From contig MLAK01001393.1 of assembly GCA_001839685.1 (NCBI GenBank), positions 34,974-98,973 of the forward strand: 64,000 bases of DNA, in the 5' to 3' direction. The notes beneath the pieces were generated by a model, which was given only the letters and a program-made list of their open reading frames with translations, was not told where the DNA came from and searched no databases. The stretch comes from Tritrichomonas foetus (Eukaryota; Parabasalia; Tritrichomonadida; Tritrichomonadidae). The translations under genes and the position numbers were made by a program. How positions within the stretch are numbered: the first letter of the stretch is position 1; each line of letters opens with the position of its first letter. This document shows positions 18,924-27,491 of this stretch, one piece after another.

Positions 18924-19760
18924 ATGAAGAAGAGATTTAATCTTCTTATATTAGGTCCAGACACAAGAATTGGCCAAGCATTAATTAAAAAAATCAACGA
19001 TCATTTCCATTTCTTAAACATTGCAATTCCGACCGGCCTGTACAAAGAACAGGCTGTCCTTCCGCCATATCAATTAGCCCTGAATTTCGCCAATCCCGAG
19101 TTATTAGCAGAAGATTTCCAACTTGCCGAAGTTGTTGTTTCATGCTCCCCACATTATAGTACCGAAACAATCAAAGCGGCCGCATATAAGGCATCCTCCA
19201 AATTTATTGACGCTTGCTTTTCGTATCCACAGACTGTCATCGAAGCAGCTTGTCAACGACTTCCATTCAGACCCACCACAATGGAGGCAACTCAATCCGC
19301 TTCAGGTTGCTCGATTATTGATTTATGGCGAATTTCTCATCAAATCACAATCATGCCATTTCCACGCCACCACGACAATAGATGGCTCATTGACCAAGGA
19401 ACCGTTTCCCTCGAAGAGATCAGCATTTCCCATAGTTTCGAATTCTCCAGTCGGATCTATGCCATACTTTTCTGGTTTTTTTCTCTACTTCTCCGATTTA
19501 TGTGGCCATTTTTTAATGATGCAAAAGTTTACTCATCCACTTCCCGCTGGAACTTCTCAGGCACGGGCCTCGAGCATCACCAGGAGTATCGTTTTCGCGC
19601 AATCGCCGAAGGAGTCGACGCGGAGCTTCTCCGGCCGGACTTGGCACTCTTCAAAAGTTTGGATGCACTTGGAATAAACAGGAGTGAATCTCACGATTGG
19701 GGGTGTTGCGCTAGAATGAAGGTGAAACTGACTGAATATCGGCCTGTTGATTCAAAATGA
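18924..19760 (+). CDS. Rossmann-fold protein, saccharopine dehydrogenase-like N-terminus
   Basis: The 278-residue protein starts with a nucleotide-binding beta-alpha-beta unit, FNLLILGPDTRIGQALIKK, in place of a classical GxGxxG. A VVVSCSPHYSTETIKAAAYK segment resembles the domain of saccharopine-dehydrogenase-like oxidoreductases, where a Cys/Ser pair follows the third strand. A hydrophobic helix at about residues 177-195 (IYAILFWFFSLLLRFMWPF) suggests membrane association, as in SCCPDH-type proteins. The start at 18924 follows a TTG codon that I do not use. Codons are unusually G/C-rich for the window. The assignment to a catalytic family is weak; a membrane-anchored NAD(P)-binding protein is the safest reading. 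Confidence 0.5.
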   Translation: MKKRFNLLILGPDTRIGQALIKKINDHFHFLNIAIPTGLYKEQAVLPPYQLALNFANPELLAEDFQLAEVVVSCSPHYSTETIKAAAYKASSKFIDACFSYPQTVIEAACQRLPFRPTTMEATQSASGCSIIDLWRISHQITIMPFPRHHDNRWLIDQGTVSLEEISISHSFEFSSRIYAILFWFFSLLLRFMWPFFNDAKVYSSTSRWNFSGTGLEHHQEYRFRAIAEGVDAELLRPDLALFKSLDALGINRSESHDWGCCARMKVKLTEYRPVDSK

Positions 19761-19928
19761 CCATTTTCTATCTTTGCCTTATTTTTGATTGTGTAAAAAT
19801 GTTTTTGTTTAATGCTTCGTTCTTGATGAATCTGAAACTCTTTTATTTCGTTATTATCATTTCTGTTTTTTGATCAATTAACTGTTAGATTGGATTTCAA
19901 CATTATGTCTATCTAAGAAATCAACTAT

Positions 19929-20171
19929 TTATTGATTACTTAAATATTCAAATTTTATATAATGATACAATTCTATATAGCCTAGTTTCAATTGATCAAT
20001 TTGTTTATAAAATGAATCTTCATAGCTGATTTTAAGCTGTGAATTTAATACAATCAGCTTCAAGAGTGTCAGGCCAAGTTTCTTTAATTCATCATGTGAG
20101 AAATCAATAAAGTTTTCACGAATGAAATTAATATCTTCATCACCATTATTAATTATATTACATTGGTTCAA
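19929..20171 (-). pseudogene. Possible gene remnant without a start codon
   Basis: An 80-codon open stretch (GDEDINFIRENFIDFSHDEL... then KISYEDSFYKQIDQLKLGY) has amino-acid composition like genuine protein but no ATG. Further right on the same strand, near 20450-20515, another frame reads LSENDLQSDFTFMDVIM before a stop. Together they may be relics of one decayed gene. I cannot name a family. The remainder of 19761-20645 is A/T-rich spacer. Confidence 0.3.
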
Positions 20172-20645
20172 TCACATTAATCAATATATATATACATTAT
20201 CTTTACATTAATCGTCAAATGAGTGTATCTCATTTAAGCCATGTTCTTCATTTTCTAAAATATTAGAAATCTATAAAATAAATTTACGATTTCCATCATT
20301 GATTATCATTTTATTACTACCAAGTAATTGATTTAATATGTCTTTCATCTTTTCCACAAGAATCCCCTGCTGATTAATAATATTAATACTTAAATCCAGT
20401 CATAAATGAACCATAATTTTGCAAGGTAATAATTTTTTACAGTAGAAACTCACATGATTACATCCATGAATGTAAAATCACTTTGCAAATCATTTTCTGA
20501 TAGATGATTTCGTTTCTAAATAAAATATTGTGAACCAGTTGAAGCAATTCTTTGCTTTTATATATAGCAAAGCCCTTTCAGTTGGATCTGTTTTTGCTTT
20601 TCAATCACTTCACTATGACATTTGATATGAAAACCAAAACTTGTC

Positions 20646-21863
20646 ATGATAAATGATGATGATCAATCAAAAAATGCTGAACAAACACTTGTAGAAAACC
20701 TTCTCGATGATGTTCAATATCCAGTTTCATGGCGTTATATGATACATATTATTGTAAATGCAGAAACATCATCCGTCCGAAAATCACTTCATGAAAAAAT
20801 TATTAAGAGGATAAATTATGTTGATAATAAAGGATATTACAATTTTGGTGATAGCATAATTTCCCATGATTATTCAGGACTTCCATATTTTCGTGATTTA
20901 ATAATGGAATATTCTCTTGAAAGACACTCTGCATTAAGAGAGGCATTAATAAAATGTAAAACTCAATCAGAGGTGAACTTTTCTGCTAATGCCAAAGCCC
21001 AAGCTGAAAATCTTCTTTTTTGGAATGCCATTCAAAATTTGAAAAGAGACACAAGAATGAATAACAAATCCAATCATTTTAAATCAAGAGCAATGCTTCA
21101 TATTTCACTTGATGAATGGACAAAAGCCAAACATTTAGCCATAAAATCGGGTGATATTGAATTTATTTCTGTTATTTCTTTTTCATTTGGCGAATTTCAA
21201 TATGCATCTCAACATTTTAATGAATTATTAACAATTTTGGTTTCAAATGAGATAAAAACCACTATTGTTAGTAAATTTGAAATATGCTATATTTTAACAC
21301 TGTCGCTTCTTGCATCAGCGTCACTTCCATTATTTAATCAACCAAAAATGAGTGAATTTATTGAGTATTTACAAACCAAGAATTTACGACATCTTTCTAA
21401 TTCTTTAATTAATTTCAAATATCAAAATTTTGGTGCAGTTATCGAATTCCTTCAAGAGATTGATAAAATTGGCACTTTGTCGATTTACATTTGTTTTGCT
21501 TATGATTTCGTAATTAATGGAATTAAGAAAAACATTATTATTCATTTAATTGATCAACAAATTGAAATTTCTTTAGCCGAAATTGTTGAAAACCTTGGTT
21601 GTGAACAAGAAGAAGTAGAAAATCTTATTCAACAGTGTATTGAAGAAGGATTTGTATCAGGAAAAATTAACTATCGAACAAATTCTTTTCAATCTAATCC
21701 AAATGTAAATATTCAACAAAAAGAAATCGAGGAATTAAATCATTGCTTGACTTCAATTATGAAAGAAAAAGAAATGACTTGGCTAGAGAATGCCACAATT
21801 AGTCAAATTAATTACAGAGAACAAAGTGTTGATGATTTGTTTATTCAAACCATGCATAGTTAA
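20646..21863 (+). CDS. PCI-domain protein, CSN1/Rpn7 family
   Basis: The 405-residue protein has an N-terminal helical-repeat half and a C-terminal PCI winged helix. Residues about 240-345 match the CSN1/Rpn7 pattern: LINFKYQNFGAVIEFLQEID, a helix pair ending NIIIHLIDQQIEISLAEIVE, then EEVENLIQQCIEEGFVSGKI, in which the last strand carries the ILEGLI.ARID-like motif. CSN1 is a scaffold of the COP9 signalosome (cullin deneddylation) and Rpn7 a subunit of the proteasome lid. The length fits either, and I cannot separate them. No catalytic residues are expected. The ATG at 20646 follows a short leader. Confidence 0.7.
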   Translation: MINDDDQSKNAEQTLVENLLDDVQYPVSWRYMIHIIVNAETSSVRKSLHEKIIKRINYVDNKGYYNFGDSIISHDYSGLPYFRDLIMEYSLERHSALREALIKCKTQSEVNFSANAKAQAENLLFWNAIQNLKRDTRMNNKSNHFKSRAMLHISLDEWTKAKHLAIKSGDIEFISVISFSFGEFQYASQHFNELLTILVSNEIKTTIVSKFEICYILTLSLLASASLPLFNQPKMSEFIEYLQTKNLRHLSNSLINFKYQNFGAVIEFLQEIDKIGTLSIYICFAYDFVINGIKKNIIIHLIDQQIEISLAEIVENLGCEQEEVENLIQQCIEEGFVSGKINYRTNSFQSNPNVNIQQKEIEELNHCLTSIMKEKEMTWLENATISQINYREQSVDDLFIQTMHS

Positions 21864-23355
21864 ACCTAGTTAGCTGTAAATGTTTTTATAAAAAGTTATA
21901 TTTCCTTTTTCCATTTCTTTTTTTGTTCCCCTCCCTCTTCCCCTGATTTTTTATTCCACACTGGCTGGCAATAACAATTTTTGGCGTGAATTTTGCTACT
22001 AACCAAAAACTAAAAAACATTATATATGAGAGATCAGACTCAATTTGATCTGGTGAATTGTTACAATAGAATGTTTTATATAGAAGTCACACTGATCAGA
22101 AAAATCTATATTTTTAAAGAATGAATAGATATCTTCTAATATTCTATATTAATATGAATGCAAATTCAATGAATGATTGACGATCAGATAAATATAAAAA
22201 TACAAACTTAAGCGAGATTGTTTTCAACCAATATGAAAGTAAACATACCTTTTTTAAAATTTCTTAAAATGAATGTTCAATAATATATTTTCTGCAGAAT
22301 GAACGAATATTAGTGCCAAGAGATGAAAGGAAAGCTCTTGTTTATCTACTAATTCGATCTTTCATCGGACTTTGGCAATAAATATTTCACTGGGAAATTA
22401 TACTCAATTCAGATTCATCATGAAAAGTTTATTTATCGTATCATACAAAATATTTTGCGTTATTCAAATGTACACAAGTAAGAAAGGGAATTTTCTTAAA
22501 ATATGTAGAAAATTTCTGCGAAAAAATCTTTGATAGTATTTATATTCAATAATAAAAATAAATTTTTGCAAAAGTTACGCAAAATAAGACGATTGAGGAG
22601 AATTAAAAGTTCTGGTAAAATAATTTCATCATGAAAGAACAATGACCTTTTGAAAAAGTGGAAACAAAGGTCACTTTTCAATACAAATCAGATTCGATCG
22701 AATTATGCCAAAATAATGTTGGAATTAATATTCACTTGATTTTTGCTATATATAAAAAAAGGTCAAATAAAGGTCAAATAATGTAATGGGTAAATATGAA
22801 GAGATATTTAGTGGTTTTTTGGGTCACTTCGACTTGGAGGAGGCGCTGGTGCGTGAACACAGCTCCAGCTTCTTCACGTCACCATTGTGTTCACGCACCA
22901 GAGCCTCCTCCAACGACCGAATGAATAACTGATTTCGGAAATTTCTAAGTACTTACTTAGTCTTCATGAATCCTGAATTTATGAGGTATTAAAGAAAGAA
23001 GTTTGCATATCGTACTTTTCAACGTTATTCTAATCTTTGATCCTTGTATTGACAATAATTTTCAGAGGAAGATGATTAAAAATATTCATTCAAATTAAAA
23101 TGACTTACATTCAATGAATTTCGTTGAATTTTTTTTGTTCAATTGAATTTTTAGTCAAATGATATTTGTAAAATCAGCTAATAAAAAAATAAGCTAAAGG
23201 TTATCTTACTCGACATATCTTCTAAGGTTTTTTTGAATGAAAGTAGAATTTTCCTCTCAAAATAATATCAATTTTTTCAATAAATGATTTTTTCAATACG
23301 TGATTATTCACAAGCTTTACCAATTTCTAATATTTTCAGAGTATCAATTCTTTTC
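21864..23355. other. Long intergenic tract containing a GC-rich hairpin
   Basis: About 1.5 kb between same-strand genes. The only clear structure is the inverted repeat at 22834-22913. The rest is A/T-rich without a recognisable gene; the 61-codon frame at 22496-22681 is not convincing. Confidence 0.5.
22834..22913. repeat. GC-rich 28-bp inverted repeat with 24-nt loop
   Basis: The left arm (22834-22861) starts TTGGAGGAGGCGCTGGTGCG, and the right arm (22886-22913) is its reverse complement with one mismatch. The loop is 22862-22885. The arms are over 55% G+C inside DNA that is largely A/T. Confidence 0.95.
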
Positions 23356-23724
23356 ATGAAGAAGACCCAAACTATTACTATCAGACCAAAGCCCAAAAGC
23401 CACCAAAATGAATACGAGCACATCCGTAATGCACAACGAATGAAAGATTTTAACGAGAAAGATTCCTATGCATACGTGACATTATGTCAATTGTACGGAC
23501 CGAAGCCATCCCATCCCGAATTGTTGAGCCTCGCGCAAGTCCTGTCGATACACCTACACCTGTTTCTCGATAGGGAGGCCATGCGACGTAAAAAAGTTCT
23601 TATTAAATGGTTTGATGAAAATTTCACCACAATCGAACCATTTCTGAAAACTTCAATCGTTGTGTTCGACCAATTCGGAAATGTTATCGGAAACAACCCA
23701 CTTTCAACGAAGAAAATGTGTTAA
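23356..23724 (+). CDS. Small protein of unknown function
   Basis: A 122-residue product from 23356 (MKKTQTITIRPKPKSHQNEY). An ATG at 23284 would add 24 residues coded by A/T-rich, intergenic-like DNA, so I prefer the later start. Residues 60-100 form a hydrophobic then basic helix pair (LLSLAQVLSIHLHLFLDREA, MRRKKVLIKWFDENF) that looks like a compact helical DNA- or protein-binding domain. No known domain is recognised. Codon use is clearly protein-like and G/C-richer than the flanks. Confidence 0.6.
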   Translation: MKKTQTITIRPKPKSHQNEYEHIRNAQRMKDFNEKDSYAYVTLCQLYGPKPSHPELLSLAQVLSIHLHLFLDREAMRRKKVLIKWFDENFTTIEPFLKTSIVVFDQFGNVIGNNPLSTKKMC

Positions 23725-24405
23725 TTGGTATTCACCATTTTTTTCTACATCATCTAATGTTTCATTGATGCAATTTTTATGTGCCTTTTCAACAAAATAT
23801 CATCCAAATAGAAATGGATACTATCCGAAGTTAGTGAAATTGTTGTGTTTTTATTAATAATTAAATACCTTTGTCTTTTTTTTTAATCTAATTTGTTTGC
23901 GCTTTTTTATTTGCGCCTTTATTTTAACAGATAGTACAGATGGTAATGGAATTATATCATATATAGAATGACAAGAAAATGGTGTCAACACTAACTTTTT
24001 TCCGTTTTTAAAATACTTCTCATGAATAACAAGGGATAGTCTCCTTATCATTTTATTAAAATATCGAAATTTCACTCAATGATTTGTGAATTTATTGACT
24101 AGACAATGAAGTAGTATAATCGAAGATAATAAGTAATTTATTGAGACGAATTGTCATTTATCATCTTTTATAACATTAGCACGATAAATCGATAGAAATC
24201 AAATCAAAAGAATTAATTCGATATCTAAATTGACTAATCAACTCGAATGGTGACTATAGTTGCCTAATTTGAAAACAAGTCAAAGTCAGATAAATTCTTT
24301 CTTTTGATAACAAGAATTCAAATGTTCATTTCAAGCATTTTATCAAAAAGAGAGGTATTAAAATAAGAAAGTATGTCGATTTTAAGGTATTTACATAAAA
24401 CATAT
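23725..24405. other. Intergenic region
   Basis: About 680 bases between two convergent genes. Poly-pyrimidine runs near 23870-23885 and A/T-rich DNA; no gene supported. Confidence 0.4.
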
Positions 24406-25830
24406 TTAAAATTCTGGAACTTCAAATTGGTCAAACTCATTTTCTTCATCTTGTTTGCTTTTTTCAGAATCATTCTTTTTTTCTTCATTTTTATCATCAT
24501 CACTATCTTTTTCGAAATCATCAAATCCATCATTTTCTTTTTCACTTCCAGATTTTTTATCATCGTCATCTTCATTATCACTATCACTTTTATTCTCACT
24601 GTCACTCTTATTATCTTCTTTTTCATCTGTTTCGAAATTTTCGAAATCATCATTGTCCATTTTTTCTGTTTCGCTACTTTTTCCTTTAGCTTCAGCATTT
24701 TCATCATTTTCATCAGACTCTTCCTCTTTTTTGCCTTCTGATGAATTTTGATCTTTTTCTTCTGTAAAATCATCATCAAAATTTGTATTTTCAGATTTGT
24801 CAAAGTCTGCTGATTTATTTAATTCTGTTGATTTTTCAAAATCATCATCAAATCCTGATGCTTCACTTTTTGAGGATTTCTTTTTGTTTTCATCCTCACT
24901 TTCTTTATTTGACTCTGAATGAAAATCATCATCAAATCCTTCTTCTAAATTTTCTTTCTGCTTTTGATCATTCTCTTCATTATCGCTTGTGTCTGATTGC
25001 TTTTCAAACTTTTCTTCTTTTTCACTTTCTGAGCCAGTTTTATCATTTTCAAAGCTATCGAAGTTTTCTTCATCCTTTTTCTTTTCAACTTTCCCCAAAT
25101 CTTTTTTATTTTCAGCTCTTTTCTTTTCGCCTACTCGTGAGCCATTTTTGATACTTTCCCTTGAACTTTTTTGATCTTTTGGCGACTTGAGATCGCCAAG
25201 GGGCTTTTTAGGGCTGAGGGCACTGGATGCAGGCTTCTTTGGGGAGCCATTTGGTTTAATAACTTGATTTTTAGGTAATAAAGGTTTCGCTGGATTTTCA
25301 TCAACAACAAGCATTCCATCATCGATGAAAGCACTTTTTTGAACTTTTGGTTTTGACGGAAACAGTGAATACTGCTTTGTGTTTGATGCAGGCTGTGAAG
25401 ATGTCCTATTATTACTGTTATTGCTATTACTATAGCTTGATTTGCTAAAGTTATTATTATTATTGTTATATTCATTTGGCTTATTGTTTTGGGAGATAAC
25501 AAGTTCATTATCAACGTCATTCAATTGATCCGCCCAATCGTCAATAAAATCATCTTCGATTGGCTCTGAAGGTAAAAATGCTATTCGTTCACGATTTCGC
25601 TTTTTTTCTGCTTCCTGTAAAAGTCTCATCGTTTCACTCTCAATTTTGAGCTTCATTAAACGTTCACGGGCAATTCGGCGCTTGTAAACATCAAGTCGGG
25701 GGCATGATGGCGGTTTTGATGTGTCGATAACAGTTTTCACTGAATTGATAACATCGAAATGCTTTCGAAAATTGCGCTGCCTGAGTTGAAGATCGAGGTA
25801 AGGGTTAACAGGGCATTGCGCGCGATACAT
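24406..25830 (-). CDS. CFAP97/Hemingway-domain protein with long acidic tail
   Basis: The 474-residue protein opens with a CFAP97-type domain at residues 1-85: RQRNFRKHFDVINSVKTVID, TSKPPSCPRLDVY, then a charged helix RIARERLMKLKIESETMRLL. The 'IDTS.P' centre and following basic helix match CFAP97/Hemingway proteins, which are linked to axoneme assembly in flagellates. The middle (about 100-215) is Asn/Ser-rich, including NNNNNFSKSS and Lys/Pro/Ser stretches. The last 250 residues are a low-complexity Glu/Asp/Lys/Ser tail with recurring FDDDF and DDFE motifs. The tail's DNA repeats produce long false reading frames in other frames. A flagellum role is inferred. Confidence 0.7.
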   Translation of the reverse strand: MYRAQCPVNPYLDLQLRQRNFRKHFDVINSVKTVIDTSKPPSCPRLDVYKRRIARERLMKLKIESETMRLLQEAEKKRNRERIAFLPSEPIEDDFIDDWADQLNDVDNELVISQNNKPNEYNNNNNNFSKSSYSNSNNSNNRTSSQPASNTKQYSLFPSKPKVQKSAFIDDGMLVVDENPAKPLLPKNQVIKPNGSPKKPASSALSPKKPLGDLKSPKDQKSSRESIKNGSRVGEKKRAENKKDLGKVEKKKDEENFDSFENDKTGSESEKEEKFEKQSDTSDNEENDQKQKENLEEGFDDDFHSESNKESEDENKKKSSKSEASGFDDDFEKSTELNKSADFDKSENTNFDDDFTEEKDQNSSEGKKEEESDENDENAEAKGKSSETEKMDNDDFENFETDEKEDNKSDSENKSDSDNEDDDDKKSGSEKENDGFDDFEKDSDDDKNEEKKNDSEKSKQDEENEFDQFEVPEF

Positions 25831-26034
25831 TTTATCAAATAACGATCTTTTAAACGGTCTCTCAAATTCAATATTATAACTTTTTCAATGACATGAATTT
25901 CTTTGTATTGTGAGGCAATTAATATGCTTTCAAAAACTCTGAAAAAGTTCATATGACATTTCACCATTTGGCGGCAAGAATTGTTGGAATGTGCGAAATA
26001 TAAACATTGAATTAATTCAATATTTCACCAAAAA

Positions 26035-26473
26035 ATGCCAAGTAAAGTATCATTTCATTCTTTTCCAACATATTTTACTTCATTAAAATTATTCATGGAT
26101 CAACTAATGAAAAATAATAATAATATTAATAGAAAAAGATTTAGGAATCCGAGTCAATATGATATTTCTGCTGTTATGAATGAAATTAAAAGTATACATA
26201 ATGAAGATGAAAATATTTATTCCCCTTTTATTCGAACTCTCTCAGGGGCATATTATTCACATCACCAATATGTAGATACATTCATAGAATTATTGATAAT
26301 AGACTTTGATTATTATTCTGAAAATGCTCAGCAAAGTTTAGACAACAATTTTGAAGTCTTTCAAAGAAAACCCAATAATCGATTCCATTAAAAATGAACC
26401 GGAAGTTCTTCTTAAAAATCAGGAAGTCTTTAAAACGATTTCCTCGATCTTCTTCACAACTTTGCATTTTCTA
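26035..26473 (+). pseudogene. Frameshifted gene cut off by a MITE insertion
   Basis: A 118-codon frame starts at 26035 after an AT-rich leader with TTTCACCA. It reads plausible protein (HQYVDTFIELLIIDFDYY) then stops at 26391. Near 26360, a shift of frame continues the coding character (DSIKNEPEVLLKNQEVFKTI, FFTTLHFL) up to the mariner-type MITE at 26474. Beyond the MITE, 27231-27470 holds further short open stretches such as QEVSKIQTKITRYVFEKK. I read this as one gene killed by a frameshift and a transposon; the order of events is unknown. I do not recognise the family. Confidence 0.45.
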
Positions 26474-27230
26474 CAGTCGTTTTCGAATTGGTTTTCTTAG
26501 TGTTTCGAAATAGAATTTCAATATTTCAAATGTTTATATAGGAAACTAGAATATTTTTCGAAAAGCTTTCAAAATGTTTCTATTTGCTTTCCAATGTTTT
26601 CGAAATAGAATCTTAACCTATATTTTTTTCGAAATAGAATTTTTAAATTTGAATAGTTTACAAACCAACCAGAATTTGTCTCATAATAAAATTTTTTTGT
26701 TTCGAAATAGAATTTTTTTTTTTATAAAGTTTCCCAAGAATTTCCACACTCTCATATGAAACAAAATGAATCAACAACTTATTTATTATCTAATTTGTGA
26801 AGGGGAGAAATAAATTAACTAAAAATTAAGATAAAATCAATATTTTCCCAATAAATATTGTTATTTTGATGTAATTTTCACATCACATATCACGTATTTT
26901 GCCAAATTTTTTAGTTTTATTTTCCCCGCTCTATATTAACCCTGTCGATTTCCATCACCCTAAAGAAGAATCTACATCCTCTACACCCGTATACCTCCAT
27001 ATACCCCATATCTATTTTGAACTTTTTGAGAAAACTCATTGAAAAAGATCAATTTTTTGAAACTTTAAAACGAAACAAAATTATTTTATTTTGAAAAATT
27101 TTTCGGTTTATGAAATTCTATTTCGAAACAAAATAATTCAATTTCGATAAAAAAAAATTTTATTTAGAAAAATAAAACCGATAGGAAATTCTATTTCGAA
27201 AACTGAAATATTCTATTTCGAAAACGACTG
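26474..27230. mobile_element. Tc1/mariner-type non-autonomous element (MITE), 757 bp
   Basis: Ends are CAGTCGTTTTCGAA at 26474 and its perfect inverted copy ending at 27230. TA dinucleotides lie directly outside both ends (26472-26473 and 27231-27232), as expected for the TA duplication of Tc1/mariner elements. The inverted similarity extends about 45 bp loosely. Inside, the word TTTCGAAATAGAA recurs four times in the left part (near 26502, 26598, 26628, 26700) and, inverted, in the right part (near 27112, 27190, 27212). No transposase frame exists, so it needs a partner in trans. Confidence 0.82.
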
Positions 27231-27491
27231 TATATCCAAGAAATAGAAAAAATCTTAAATGGTCAAAAATAATGCCAAATTTTGTCATAAAAAAGATTTC
27301 CTTGTGAAATAGTATATAACATCAGTAGAAAAAGTTCGTGACCAAACCAAATATTTTTCCAAGAAGTCAGTAAAATTCAGACTAAAATAACCAGATATGT
27401 ATTTGAGAAGAAAACGGTAAATGAACGAAAAGAAAATGAAAGAAAATATAAATATCTCGTATGCGTAGTTTAAAATAAAAGCATTGTAAAA

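Noticed and set aside
24318..25520. Long alternative frames over the CFAP97-like gene
   Set aside because: Both strands give Phe/Ile/Ser- or Lys/Met-rich frames that arise from the Asp/Glu/Lys codon repeats of the real gene.
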